Assembly (NCBI GenBank): GCA_028023455.1
Contig: JAQFVV010012416.1
Span: 5,809,594 to 5,873,593, forward strand
Source: Epiperipatus broadwayi
Taxonomy: Eukaryota > Onychophora > Udeonychophora > Euonychophora > Peripatidae
Length of the DNA stretch: 64,000 nucleotides
Reading direction: 5' to 3'
Under the pieces are notes generated by a model. The model had not been told where the DNA came from. It ran no database searches and worked only from the letters and a program-made list of their open reading frames with translations. The position numbers and the translations under genes were made by a program. Positions 47,213 to 59,464 of this stretch are shown piece by piece (within the stretch, counting starts at the first letter, position 1; each line of letters begins with the position of its first letter).

Positions 47213-47440
47213 TTTTTAAAAAAATCTTTCCAAATAGGAGGAAGTTTGCTTGTATCATCTCACTTATTGATACAATCTGGCCTTTTAAGTACCTCAATGG
47301 CTTCTCTAATTTTGCACTGGTATAGATTATCACGTCTGGATATGATCCTGGTACTAGAAAAATTAATTTTATGACCTGAATCCAAAGTATGGAGTGAGAG
47401 TGCTGATGATGATGAATGTTGTTTAACTGCATTAGCATGC
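47213..47440 (-). pseudogene. Penelope-like element GIY-YIG endonuclease fragment
   Basis: The minus-strand frame from 47440 reads EHANAVKQH, ALSLHTLDSGHKINFSST, RIISRRDNLYQCKIREAIEV, LKRPDCINK, a stop, then KLPPIWKDF. Histidine and GHxINF, followed by K-x-REAIE and IN...LPPIW, is the established C-terminal pattern of the GIY-YIG nuclease of Penelope-like retroelements, where the nuclease follows the reverse transcriptase. Only this end remains; the reverse transcriptase is absent. The pLTR-like blocks on both sides are inverted relative to each other, a structure described for this class. Confidence 0.8.
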
Positions 47441-47447
47441 TCATCTC

Positions 47448-47560
47448 ATCTTTCTACTTTTTATTACTCAGTGGATGACTTGTGTTACCAAGTCGAAACG
47501 TCAGTATTTTAAAATATTTTAACACGGATGAACCCCCAAAATGTCTTTTATATATATCCA
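47448..47560 (+). repeat. Penelope-like terminal repeat, inverted partial copy
   Basis: CTTTTTATTACTCAGTGGATG, ACTTGTGTTACCAAGTC, GAAACGTCAGTATTTT and AACACGGATGAACCC; inverse of 47034-47130. GAAACGTC contains ACGU, self-complementary as in minimal hammerheads, but the CUGANGA half is degenerate. Confidence 0.65.
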
Positions 47561-47783
47561 GAGCAATTTTCTAAACTTGAATAATACAACCATTGGACAC
47601 CAGATGACAGTACTATAATATCCTCCTGATCAATTTCTGGCTTTTGTCTTTGATAGTGAGATATGTTTGATTATTAAAAACAACTCTTGACTGGCAACAA
47701 AAAAAATGTTGTCATAATAGCATCTTTATTATATAATTCCAGGTCTATTTTGTAGCATAACTTCTTAATATAAAAATAGTACT

Positions 47784-47923
47784 AAACCACTAAACATCAC
47801 ATGATCTCCATTTCTTATGCTTGCTCATAACTGTTACTAAAACTGGCAAAACCCTCCATATAGTAGTGCCACTCACTGCAAGCCATTGAGTGGCACTACT
47901 ATATGGAGAGTTTTGCCTGTTTT
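47784..47923 (-). mobile_element. Family P foldback retroelement, copy 5, minimal form
   Basis: Only 140 bp, flanked by an exact duplication AAAAATAGTACT (47772-47783 and 47924-47935). It consists of the long arm AACCACTAAACATCAC ... TAGTGCCACTC and the short inverse arm, joined within GCAAGCCATTGAG; the centre with the ribozyme-like motif is missing. Confidence 0.85.
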
Positions 47924-47939
47924 AAAAATAGTACTACTC

Positions 47940-48400
47940 TGTAAAAAATAATTGTAATAGAAATTCAAATTCTGCTAAATATATATATATTGTTTATGTT
48001 TATACATATGTGATACTTGTATCTTATTCTTGAGACGCCTAATTCAAAGTGAATCTATAATAATTTTAAACTTTCATTTTTAATTAACATTCTTACATTG
48101 ATGAATTGTGCTTTATTCTTAATTTCTAAGCCTGCAGTTTTGTTCTTTAAGAAAATTATTTTTATCCATAAAATTAATAAAAAACAAAAGGTCATGACTA
48201 ACTTTTTCAAATTTAAAAATGTTCTGCTGTGCTCATTAACAAACTTAATTCTAAATATTAAAAGTCTGATGGAAGCAAAATACAGTCAGTTGTCTTGTTA
48301 AATAAACAATGTTTAATTAAACATTAAATTTTTTCCGTAATAAACTGTTATATTATGAAAAAAAAAGCCAAATTACTTATTTATATTGGCAAATTTTTTT
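47940..48400. other. no recognisable gene
   Basis: AT-rich; nothing recognised. Confidence 0.35.
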
Positions 48401-48414
48401 TTTTCCTATGTCAT

Positions 48415-48505
48415 AGCATCTGCCGAGAGGCGAACCCGCAACAACCGTCTGCAACCAACTGCTTGCTTGCAAGGCAACTGCGCTGACCTCTTGGCTAACA
48501 ACGCT
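48415..48505 (-). mobile_element. tRNA-derived SINE copy, expanded anticodon arm
   Basis: Minus-strand tRNA-like head AGCGTTGTTAGCCAAGAGG, anticodon region enlarged by about 18 nt (CAAGCAAGCAGTTGGTTGC), T-loop TTCGCCT. Tail ATGACATAGG then A-run. Flanks GGCAAATTTT (about 48388-48397) and GACAAATTTT (48507-48516) look like a target duplication. Confidence 0.7.
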
Positions 48506-49039
48506 TGACAAATTTTATACAAAAATTGAATAATGATGCAAAAGTTGGGTGAAGTATCTAAATTCATGGATGAAAAAACAGTATATAGATTTACAAACTG
48601 ATTATATTTAGTAAACTGTTTGTTTTATTTATTAATAGATTAGCTGTTTATATGATGCAATGTAAAGACTGTCGGGATAAAAGTTTAGAACCAGACATTT
48701 GAAAAATATATATGACCACATATTTAAAAAGAATCCGTTCAATTATTACACATATTGAGGGAAATGTTATTTTGGGTAATTCATCCATTTTAGTGATATT
48801 ATGTAGGACTTGTTTTTTTCTTTAAATTTATTCCTTGACAAGAACCTGTCTTACATTATTTTTCAGCATTACTTTTATAAAAGAATAATGTTATGTGTGT
48901 ACCTTTCAAAAGATATATAGTAGTTGACACATTTTGCATTATCATTTCAGTCATTTGTTTTAACAATTCTAGTTACATTTTGTGTACATACTGAAATTTG
49001 ATTATTGTATTATCGCCAACAGAATTTGGATAAAATCAC

Positions 49040-49360
49040 CATAGCATCACAAGACTACTATTTTTTATGCTTGCACAATCTATTGACACACCAAGCAACT
49101 TTCTCCATATAATACTGGCATATAGATCCAGGAGCAATGCTCTCAAATCCAAGGCCCCCATTGATGGAAACTATAAACACTAGTCTGAGGATATTGAATG
49201 AGTGAGCACTAGATAAGAATTTTGATTCACCAATCTTCTAGTATATAATGATTACTATGGCTTGCATTAGGTGGCAATGTTGCATGTAGAAAATTGCTAC
49301 TGTGTTAACAGATTGTGTACACATAAGAAATGGTAGTCATGTACTTTAGCCAAATGATAT
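49040..49360. mobile_element. Family P foldback retroelement, copy 6
   Basis: Arms with CATAGCATCACAAGACTAC and AAGAAATGGTAGTCATGTACTTTAG; interior CTAGTCTGAGGATATTGAATGAG. More diverged; CATTGATGG stands at the CTGATGA position. Confidence 0.65.
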
Positions 49361-49499
49361 TAATCACTAAGGTTATTAAAAAACCAAAGACACAAAAATA
49401 TATAAATACTGAACTGAGTACAGATCTGTATGATTATACATGTGAATGAACTTGGTTTAAAAACATTATCATGTTTTCAGTTAGCATTATAGTTAACAA

Positions 49500-49710
49500 A
49501 AAAATATAAAAGGTGGCTGCTGGATGGATGCATTAGATTCAAAAATGTAGGTGCAGTGCTCTCAAATCCAAGACTCTTCACTGAGAAACTTTTCTGGGGA
49601 TATTGGAAGAGTAGGCATTAGATAGGGATTTTAATGCACAAAACTTCATTAATTACTGTGACTTAAACTAGGTGGCAATATTGCATGGAGAAAGTTGCTA
49701 CTGTGTTTAA
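49500..49710 (+). mobile_element. Family P fragment, copy 7
   Basis: Has the AGGTGGCTGCTGGATGGATGC interior segment, TCACTGAGAAACTTTTCTGG at the motif position and a right arm with GGTGGCAATATTGCATGG. The left arm is missing. Confidence 0.6.
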
Positions 49711-49719
49711 AAATATGAA

Positions 49720-51255
49720 TAGGAGTTTTACAATACATCTATATATATATATAATTCATAATTATCTGGTGCACTACATTTCTTATAAAGAGCACATTTG
49801 TTTTCAAATGATAAAATCTCTAAAAAAAAATTCAAATTTATGAATCATAAATAATTACCACTACATTTCAGTATTGAATTTCCATGTGAATGTATGTTTA
49901 TCTGTAAGACTATCACATGTCTAATTCACAACCAATTAAAAAAAACTATTACATTTGTCCATAATGCTGTCAAATTCACAATTGAAAAATAAAAATAAAA
50001 ACTTTAAATTTGTTTTTATAAATAAATAACTATACAAAACTAAACCATAATTTATATTACAAGTATTTTATGCAAATAAAGTAATTTCCCATTATATTTA
50101 ATAATCTGTATTTTTTTTATTACAAAGCATATTTTATGTGAAGAAAGTAATTTTGCCATTAATAAACCATAATTTTAACAGTTGTCCATATTACTGCTAA
50201 ATTTATATATCAAATATAACAGATATATTTTAAAATTTTAATTTTAATTTAGTTTTATTAATATCTTGCCGGGTTCATTTCTGAAGTGTACCAAGCAGGC
50301 TGTGTTGTTACAAACATTTTTTTTCTAAGTTTTCAATTGTGAATTTATCACATTTACTTATATAACATTAAAATCGTTTGTTTAATTTACATTAAATCTT
50401 TAAAAGAATTTATTAAAGCAACGAAATTGTATAGGTCAAGTACATCTAGTTTTCTTAATATTTTTCATTGTGATAGCTAAAGTCCATGGAAATCAGTAAT
50501 TAAGCATTGACTTTATAGTGCAATATGGGAAATGGGAATGCAGTAATCTTATTTCTTCTATGTCCTAGTAAACAATAAGTTTGTATTCTTGATGCTATTA
50601 ATGATGTATTTTAGGATTTTTATATACAGTGAAACATCATTGCATCATTTCTATTGGCTTTTTTGTTTGCACTATTTATCTGTTTTTTAAATTCTAACTC
50701 CTCTGCTCCTCAAATATTTTTTCCACTTCTATTGCTCCTCAAACTATCATATTATTTTGCTGATTGTTACAAATCACAGACTCGATCCAACATTTTCCCA
50801 CACAGATTACTTTTTTAAAAACTTGAAAAGATAATGCTTCTTTACATTCTGTTCTTTTCTTTGAACTAAGTGATAATTGGGAAATAATGTTGTTAAGAAT
50901 AATGCTTTCTCAAGGATGATAAAGATCACTCATGTTCAATTTTTAATTCACCACAAATACTTCTGTAAGCTTATGTTCAATTGCTATAATTCTTTCCTTC
51001 TTATTACTACACATTGTTTATTTTATTAAGCAAAAGACAGAAGAAAAAAAGATGATGACTTTAAAATTGTGATGAACTTTGCTGAGATCATAAAGTGGTA
51101 AGAAAAGTAAAAATCTTCACAAAGTAGTTGCATTATATCTCAGAACAAAGTAGTGTAAATTTTAAACAGTCATATTTTAAATTGTGACTAGCAGTCCAGA
51201 GCATGCTCAGAAAGTTTTAAAGATTTTAATACACAATAATCTTTTCTTTTCCCAA
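49720..51255. other. no recognisable gene
   Basis: AT-rich; nothing recognised. Confidence 0.4.
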
Positions 51256-51260
51256 ATGTT

Positions 51261-51335
51261 CACTGATGAGAGCCATTAGTTCAAAACCAGTTTAGGAATA
51301 GGGATAATTCTCAATAGAGATTTTAAATGCTTTCT
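51261..51335 (+). repeat. Decayed hammerhead-like repeat fragment
   Basis: TCACTGATGAGAGCCATTAG, then TTCAAAACCAGTTTAGG. CUGAUGA, a possible four-pair stem II (GAGC with GUUC) and AAAAC in place of GAAAC are in the right order. It resembles family H but is not clearly a copy of it. Confidence 0.35.
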
Positions 51336-51389
51336 ATTGCAGCATTTATCAAAAAGCTTGTTTAAAGCTATATTACATATAATATATAG

Positions 51390-51785
51390 GTATATGAGCA
51401 CAGACTTTCACATGACCCATCACTCTCCACACTATCTCATAACACTGATACATTTGAACAGATATATGTTGAAAAGATAAATAATCACCAATATACACAT
51501 TTCATGCTAAACCAGCAATCATCAGTTGGTCCAGATTACCATCTCTACACATATATGCTATAAGTGCTCATATATATACTAAGACAGCCAATTTTCATAC
51601 TTCAATGGACAGGTTTCAACCCAATCCACACTCCAACTCCCCATCCACCCATCCAACTGAAAATCTGATGATGGAACTCTCAAAGGCCACCAAAGACTGA
51701 GACCCTCATCACACTCATGCTGACCCAAGGCCAATCTGATCCCTCATACACAGGACACAATCCATTTAATACAAGAGATGGGCAG
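51390..51785 (-). repeat. Family D repeat copy, minus strand
   Basis: Inverse of the 4200-4640 unit: GAGCACAGACTTTCACATGA, CCAGCAATCATCAGTTGGTCC, GAAAATCTGATGATGGAAC, GGACACAATCCATTTAATAC. Confidence 0.7.
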
Positions 51786-51789
51786 ACAT

Positions 51790-53745
51790 AAGCATGTGTG
51801 TTTCAGTTATATATATAAATCAAATGTTAAAGTTTTTTTAGCAAACAGTATCTTAATTTTTTTTATGATATATAAAATCATGAACCATAACTTTAAAAAT
51901 ATTTTTCATTTATATATACATTTAATTTTTTTTTGCGTATGGATGTGCATATGCTTTAGGAAGCAGGGTTTTTTTCCCTTCCTTTACTTTATTTAGGTGA
52001 GTGCACTTTCGGTGATAAGCACCATTATCATAGCTAAATAAAATAAATGAAAGAAAATAGTTTGCTTTGTAAAGAATATGCAAATATGTATGCAAAAAAA
52101 TTATATATATATAAGCAAGAGAAAATTAATATTATATATATATATATAAAATCAAAATCAAGATTGCTTCAAATGGATGTAAAGAATTGTCATGTATCTA
52201 ATCTCTGAATTTTATATTGATTCTAATTTTTTAATAATTGTAAGTAATTACTGTGATACTAAAATTATATGTATAATGGTACAAATAAATATGAAACATT
52301 TTGAATTAAAAATTATCAACTATATTTTCTATTTCTTTTCAAAATTAATATCATCAAATTATTCTTATCTTCAATCTTTAGTTGTTTCCTAGTACTATTG
52401 TTGATTCATATAATTATTTTTGTTTTTCATTCTCATCAAAAATGATGAATTGAAATTTCACTATATCTGTTCTCTCTGATTATGTTCTGTATATTTGAGT
52501 ATGTAAAGCCTATTAATTTATGCAAATTATAACGCTATTATGTATTGCTTGTAATGTTATGGATATTATGTAAAATTTTAATGAATTATTCTATAACCAT
52601 CACTGTGCATATAGGGAGTATATATTGTAAACAATTCTGCATTTACTGTGTATATATTGTTTAGCATTTTTAACAGCAAAAATTAAGTAAAAAAAAATTA
52701 AGATAAAAAATAATTAGCTCTTGTCTACCATCATTATTTCGAATCATAATATCTACATTTTGAAAATCATTTAACATACACATCTTGTATATTAAAGATA
52801 CAATTTTTATGTTCTTTTACTATTTTTATCAGTATAAAGGAAAATAATTTCATTTTTTAAATTAAAAATCAAACGATTGTTCAAAAAAGATAGGTAATAA
52901 TATTCATACTCATAGTCATAAAATAAGTGATACTTTTATCAAACAGACATATTCATGATCATAGTCATAAAACAAGCGGTATGTTCCTAACAAATGTTCA
53001 TACCTATTAGTTAGTTTTTATATATTATTACTAAAACAACATAAATAAAAGCTATAATGTTACAATAACTTGGAAATCAATCTCTCTTCAAGAATCCAGC
53101 TGAGTTAACAAATAATGACTTCTTTGTAGAAGCATATTATTACAATAAAAAAAAAAATTAAAATTATTTTAATTTACTTTAACTTTTTTTAAAAAAAAAT
53201 AAATTAAATTTTGATGACCTGAAAATAAAGTATAATTATTTATTTGCTCATTTTACGTATACATAAATAAAATAAAAAGAATTACCGTGTCCCTATATAT
53301 GAAATTTATATGTATGGGAATTGTCATAAAAACAATAAGAATACATTCCCTTCTTCAGAGACACAAAAACATAGCAAATAGTTAATATATATATACACCA
53401 TATTATACAATATAGTATAAATAGACTGCAAAAAGATTTTGCAGTTAACTGAATAGAGACCCTTTGATTCCTCTTTGAGGCCTTAAAAGAACAGCAAGAT
53501 AAATTCCTAATGTCCATTTCATAAGTTCTTGTTGATAGTTTTATTATATTACAAGCATATGGTCTGCTCACTAACTCACATCAACTAAAGTGGTGGGTTT
53601 GTTGATTTTTTTTGTTTCTGAGTTTAAGACTAAAAAAATCTTTTTTCGTAGTGAGTGATAGTATTTAAGTGTAACATCAGTTGAATTTTCTTGAAAGTAG
53701 AAAAAATGGTTTACTATCTTTTCTAGATATTTATAACCATGACAG
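51790..53745. other. no recognisable gene
   Basis: AT-rich. A roughly 50-bp block (TATTCATACTCATAGTCATAAAA / TATTCATGATCATAGTCATAAAA) is repeated in tandem at about 52900-52980. Nothing else recognised. Confidence 0.4.
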
Positions 53746-55159
53746 ATAAAAGTAAATGATGGTCCTTATTCACAGGAAGCTGTAAAATTGTCAGCCATGC
53801 CACAGTTGCTGGTACTAAAACAGAGGTTTTAAAATTTTCTGGGGTTCCCTGATATTCGGCTACCTATAAAATCAGATCACTTTGAAGTAAATAAGATTAT
53901 ATGACTTGAAAAGAAACCTATCTAATATTAAATGGAATGTGGGTGGACTATGAAGTGAGAAGAAAATATTGAAAAAATAAATGATTTGAAAGGAGCTCAT
54001 TTACTTTACTATAAAGGCACGAGTATTGGAAGAATATGTGGAATAACATTTATTATAACTAAAAATGGAAAAGTAACAGTTAATCAACTTAATAGAAGAT
54101 CCAAAATATAGATAATTCCAATTTATATCCCAAGGAGTTCTTATTGTGATGAAGAAGCAGACAATTTTTTTAAAAAGTATACAAAATGTTTTTGATCACA
54201 CCAACAAGATAGTCTTTAGTACTAAAATTGGAAATGCTGAAGGTAAATGGAAGAATTTATTGAAGAAAAAAATTGTATATTATGAATTCTTTCTTTGAAA
54301 AAAAAAAAAAGCTAAATAAAAATGAATGTGGAAACATCCAAATGAAGATACAGGATAAGTGAATTATATTTTGATGAACAAAAATATGTATTTCAAGATT
54401 TTACTATTGAAAATTATTACAAAAAGAATAGTCCTAATAACAAATGTTCCTAATCTTGAGAAACACTTCGATGAATTTAAATTATGATTTTAAAATATTA
54501 ACAGACTTTGAAGATGATATAATTTTAAAAAGATCATTCAGAAAATATAAGATATATTAAGAATAGTGATAATACAAAAGGAGCAGTCTTTCAACTAAGA
54601 TAAAACAATGCTTAAAAGAGAAGAAATATTAAAATACTTAAAATGATTTATTAAGAAAAATCAAACATCTGCAGTTCTGTAAAATGGTAGGAAAAAAATT
54701 AATAATATAAAAAATAAATTGTGAATTGGCAAGAAGCTGTACAAGAGAATTAAAGTTTCAAAAGTATAATTAACATCTTGATATTAGAAAAGGTTATTTT
54801 GATGATAAAAAGGTTAACTATTACTAAAAAAATATGACATCGTGAAATGAGATTTGTGTAATAATAATTAATCACCAAAATTACTACATCTGAATTGTCA
54901 AACATTTTAAAGGAAGAGTTGAAACATGCAATTAAATGTAAAAAGAAGTAAAAAAATTTCAACAAATAATAGAATTATTATCAATCCTTTAAAAAAGGTA
55001 GGTGAAGAAACAGAAAAAAATGTCATCATAACTGTATATTAAATGATAAAGATATAGCAAACAATTGTAAAAACACAATAGTAATTTTAATATTTAAAAA
55101 AAGTGGTAAAGATGATAGAATTTACAGACCTATCAGTTTTCTAATACTTTTATGAAGTA

Positions 55160-55470
55160 GTATAACTTTATCTTTCTTATTGCATTGCCAAATCCATATA
55201 ATATTAAATCATCTATGGTGATCATGTGATGTTTATTGGCTTAAATGATCTATGCTGTTTATTATTGCTTTACAATGCTTTTATTACAGTCCACTATGTC
55301 AGCTTCAATTGCTCCAGCAATCTTCTTCAAAACTTCTAGAAGTTTTGAAGAAGATTGCTGGGGTTCAGAAAAACTGCTGGGGCAATCGAAACTGTCATGG
55401 TGCATTGTAATAAAAGCATTGTAAAACAGTAATAAAGAGCATAGGTGATTTAATATTATATTTTCCATCA
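55160..55470. mobile_element. Family G foldback repeat, copy 3, inserted in RTE
   Basis: Opposite arms contain TTTTGAAGAAGATTGCTGG and its inverse, CACTATGTCAGCTTCAATTG and TGCTGGGGCAATCGAAACTGTCATGGTG-type blocks. It interrupts the RTE reverse transcriptase near the YRPIS block, so it arrived later than that RTE copy. Confidence 0.65.
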
Positions 55471-56449
55471 GTTCTATACAATTTTTTACCAAGACAATTA
55501 CAACTCATCTACAACAAACTTTAAATTCAAATCAATCAAAAAAATAAGCTGGATCTAAAAGTAGTTTATGCACAGAAAATCATATCCAAGTATTGAGAGA
55601 AGTTATATAAAACCAACAATGAATACGAGTTATCGTTAGGCTTTGGTTTAAAAAATATATAAAATAGGCATTTAATTCTATAAGCATTTTTATAATATTT
55701 AAAGTTTTAGACCATCAAGATTTGTCATATTCTGAAGAATTTTATCAAAAGACAATACCAATAATTAGATTAGAGATATCAATCAATATTAACATTGATA
55801 AGTATGTCCGCAAGATGATCCCATAACTCCAAAACTTACTGCAGTAGTTTTACAACTATTTTATGGATAAAAATGAAAAGCTAAGAAAATAAAAATATGT
55901 GCAGATTATTTAAATCATCTAGATTTTGCAGAAGTAAAATATTAAAAAGACTACTGTTCAATTAACTTTTTTAAAAGAGAAAATAAAGATTGATAACCAT
56001 GAATAGTAACAACTATAAATAGTTTGATCAGATTAATAATACAGGTGGAAATATAATGGAATGCAATTAATCATAGAATTAAACTTAGATAGAACGTTTT
56101 TGGTAGAAATCATGATTATGCCTATATGTCTGAAAAGGAAAGTTGTTAGTAGATGTGCTTTATTAGTTTCTATTTATGAATCTGTAACTTGGATACTTAA
56201 CAGAAATGCAATTTAGAGACTTCATACCATTCAACTAGATAGGAAAAGATTATGTTCAGATAACAAAAAGGACTTAAAAGCAAAATACTTGGATGAAAAA
56301 AAGAACAATATTGACAACATTGAAAGAATTAAAGCAGCAAGTCTGAACATATTGCTAGAAGATATGATAGGAAATGGACAGTTGAAGTCTTAAACTTGAT
56401 CTCAAAAATATATAAAAGATCTAGGAAGAGATCACATGTGAGATGGGTG

Positions 56450-56865
56450 AGTGATGATGATGGCTTATAAGAATTTATAGAGGTGGGGCTGTGCCAATGA
56501 TTTTTATGTGGGTAATGTATCTTAGGCTGGAATGCTATCAGCCTGTACTGCATAAAAATCATATATTATCCCACTATAATTATCCCAATTAGGTAGCCAT
56601 TTCTATGTGGTTTGATGCAATCTGAATTGCATGCAGCTTACACCAGACATGGACACTACTGATACTAATCCTAACCCAAATCTGACACTGACAAATCACT
56701 GCTATAAAAATAAATTAGGTGAAATTCTATCAAGCTGAATTATATTACATACAAGAAAATAATAATTTTTAAATAAATATACAAATATTTAAAAATGATG
56801 GTAATAAAACAGGAAACTTAATTTTACACTGGAAGAGTTGGAATCATGAACCATTACTGATGAAT
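56450..56865. other. Unidentified insertion inside the RTE copy
   Basis: Separates GAGATGGGTGAGTGATG from GATGAATGAAATAAAG, which are adjacent in the copy ending at 45355. I could not place it in any family. Confidence 0.4.
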
Positions 56866-56989
56866 GAAATAAAGTTTTTGGTGCAATGTGGAGAAGAGAA
56901 ATTGTGAATAGAAGACTAGCCTAAATTTGAAGAGACTTTCAATCTACAGTGGATCACTAATGGTTAAAAATGATGATGATAATAATAAT

Positions 56990-57795
56990 ACAAACAGATA
57001 ATATATACATTCAATATATATATATATATGTAATAAAAATATGAGAGATATATGATAGTTAAAACAATATCACAAAAAATTGTTCTGGCAACATGGATGT
57101 TATAGCTCTATATCAACTGTTGTCCAGTGATTAATCAACTTTACACTAGGTGGCTCTAGAATAGGGTAAAGAAAAATCAGGAGGCTTATTGTAAAGTTGT
57201 TAGCAACATACGTATTTTGTTCACAACCTGGAATTTAAATCCAGGTTGGGTAAACTTAAAAAAAAAATTCCATTTCACAAACAAATTTGATCTTTTTTTC
57301 CTCAGGCAATCAGCTTGTAGATAACTTAATATAAGAAATAGTTATTAGTAGTAAATTGATAATCTGGCCATTATTAGTTGGAAGATAATGGTCCCAAGTA
57401 ATCAGATTCAGTCATAAAAATCTTAGTGCATTAACTATAAAACAAATATGCTGATGCATTCATCAGTGATGAGGAGTCATCATATTTCTATAATCACTGA
57501 TTCCATGACTTATTGTTATAAACTTATCCTAAGCAAACTCTCAATGATGGATAGTAGTAGAATTCTGTGAATCAGATTCAGAAGGCAATATGGTGGTCAA
57601 TAAAATAAAAAATAGCATAAGCAAATAACCAATGATACAAATAGGACAATCAAATAACTAGGTCAGGAATTTGGTGGTTCACGGTAAAATAGGAGAAATG
57701 GTTGTAAAACTGACGTTATTTGAGGGATCGGTACAAGTGTTTTTGAGTCAGATTCAAAAGTGTAAATTCATCATTCTGGAACTACTCTGACAGTT
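56990..57795. other. no gene; possible tRNA-like piece
   Basis: A weak tRNA-like segment at about 57183-57252 has an A-box-like GTAAAGTTGTTAGCAAC and a paired AACCTGG...CCAGGTT arm around TTTAAAT. Otherwise nothing recognised. Confidence 0.35.
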
Positions 57796-57804
57796 ATACA
57801 TTTA

Positions 57805-58078
57805 AACAGGCAAAACTCTTCATACAGTAGTGCCACTCAGTGCAAGCCAGAGTAATCAATGGATCAGGTCCAAAGCTTCTCACTGACAGGGGCCACAGGC
57901 TAGAAACTGGTCTGGGGATAGTAGATGAGTAGGCACTAGATAGGAATTTTATTCACAAGCCTTCTGGCATCCATTAATTATTCCAGCTTGTACTGAGTGG
58001 CATTACTGTATGGACAGTTTTGCCTTTTTAATAAGTTATGAGCAAGCATAAGAAATGGTGATCATATGATGTTTAGTA
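57805..58078 (+). mobile_element. Family P foldback retroelement, copy 8, exact 9-bp TSD
   Basis: Flanked by ATACATTTA at 57796-57804 and 58079-58087. Short left arm AACAGGCAAAACTC, motif region TCTCACTGACAGGGGCC then GCTAGAAACTGGTCTGGGG, long right arm to GATCATATGATGTTTAGTA. The motif keeps CUGA, GAAAC and GGUC but CUGANGA is disrupted. Confidence 0.85.
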
Positions 58079-58529
58079 ATACATTTACCATTATTTATAA
58101 AAAAAGTCAACATGCTCATGTGATGGATGTCAAACTTTTGGCAGTAACTGGTATCAGATCTTTCATGAGGCAAGCTAAAATAGGTGCTAAGTAATGTTCT
58201 TCTTAGTATTGATTAATAATGATAACAAATATGCATTTGTAATCTTGCCAATAACGACAGGCAGTGGAATCTAATAACTGTTATATGTATTGACATTGCT
58301 TTAGTTGTATTTCAAGTATTTATTCACTGCTGGAAAACATTAATTTACTCCCATAGTTTGATGTTCATCATCTTTGATGAATTATCAATTCAGCACTAAA
58401 TGGAATTGAATCTCAGCAGTCGCTAATATTATTACTGTTAATTAATTTGAAAAAAAGTAGTATAACCAACTGCTAAAGGATTTATTTTTGTTCACAGTGA
58501 AAAAAAATAATAATAATAATTAAATCAAA

Positions 58530-59460
58530 AGTGACTCAAAAGAATTCAATCCAAACAATCTAAAAAATTAGCCAATACTCATGGGTCAAGTTCTTATTTT
58601 TTTCAAGACAAACTAAATTGAAAAAAAAAAATTTTATATGTCAAATGCGTTCACTGGGAAGCGAACCCGGGCCAGCTCCTTGGAAGGCAGCTATGCTAAC
58701 CGCTAGGCCATCAACACTTGACAAACTAAATAGAAAAAATTAGAGTACATATTAATGGAAATTTGTGAATATATACAGAACCATAACATGTGAGATTTAA
58801 CATTCTCAGTCTGTCCCTAATTACATCTGCACTAGATTGTGATAAAACAATCTCTTTGCTAATGGTTTATTTTAGACCTAATTCTCTACCTATATTTCAG
58901 ACATAATATGCACTTCCAGGTTTAGTGAAAAAGATTCTAAATTTTGCCAAAGAGTTCAACAAGTTAGTACTGAATTGCAATTTCAAAGACTTTTTAGAGG
59001 AACAAAAAATATGGCCTAAAGATCATGCTGTTAAAGGTTCTAAGCATCTCCATATAATTAAGTCAAAGTGGTTCAAAACGAATGATTGTTTTTTGGGAAG
59101 AGTTCAATCCAAGCAATCTAAGAAATTGTTCAATATGCATGGATCAAATTCTTTTCTTTTTTAAGGCAAACAAAGTTGAAAACTCAGTGTTAAGATTAAT
59201 GGCATGGCGTTATAAAGGGATGCAGAATTATGACATATATAATTTTACATTCTCAATCATCTCCTAATTATATCTGAGATTTTTTGATTATATTATAGAC
59301 ATAATTCACACTTCAAGATTCAGGGGAGAAGAAAAAGATTATAAATTTTGCCAAAGAATCTGAGAAGTTAGTACTGAATTGCAATTTTAAAGACTTCCTA
59401 GAGAAATAAAAAAACATGGACTAAATGTCATGATGCTAGTTGTCTTTTAAGTTTCTCCAC
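58530..59460 (+). repeat. Diverged tandem duplication (~550-bp units)
   Basis: AATTCAATCCAAACAATCTA (58544) recurs as AGTTCAATCCAAGCAATCTA (59100). TTTGCCAAAGAGTTCAACAAG (58943) recurs as TTTGCCAAAGAATCTGAGAAG (59348), with TTAGTACTGAATTGCAATTT after each. Unit 1 holds a SINE (58646-58718) that unit 2 lacks. A 79-residue frame at 58925-59164 lies in unit 1 but has a stop at the matching place of unit 2; I do not recognise it. Confidence 0.7.
58646..58718 (-). mobile_element. tRNA-derived SINE, Gly-like copy with TSD
   Basis: Minus strand AGTGTTGATGGCCTAGCGG, anticodon region TTCCAAG, T-loop TTCGCTT (C58). The tail is ATTTGACATATAAAATTTTT. Flanks GACAAACTAAAT at 58607-58618 and 58720-58731 are an exact target duplication, and the paralogous tandem unit lacks the insert. 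Confidence 0.85.
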
Positions 59461-59464
59461 ATTT

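Larger units (their letters stand above)
53750..56985 (+). pseudogene. RTE/BovB-like retrotransposon, strongly decayed, with insertions
   Basis: Starts with the 5' region also seen inverted at 42220. Endonuclease remains follow (about 53935-54370: TWNVGGL-like, then a WKHPNEDTG-like block). Reverse transcriptase remains run at 55070-56000 (YRPISF, VLREVI, LDFAE). Then come a GRSHVRWV-like block (56420-56450) and GETFNLQWI (56930-56950), and a GATGATGATAATAATAATA tail. It is split by a family G foldback at 55160-55470 and by about 420 bp of other sequence at 56450-56865. It is the oldest-looking RTE copy here. Confidence 0.75.

Noticed and set aside
58925-59164. 79-residue frame as a small gene
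   Set aside because: The paralogous tandem unit has a stop in the matching place and the frame shows no known motif.
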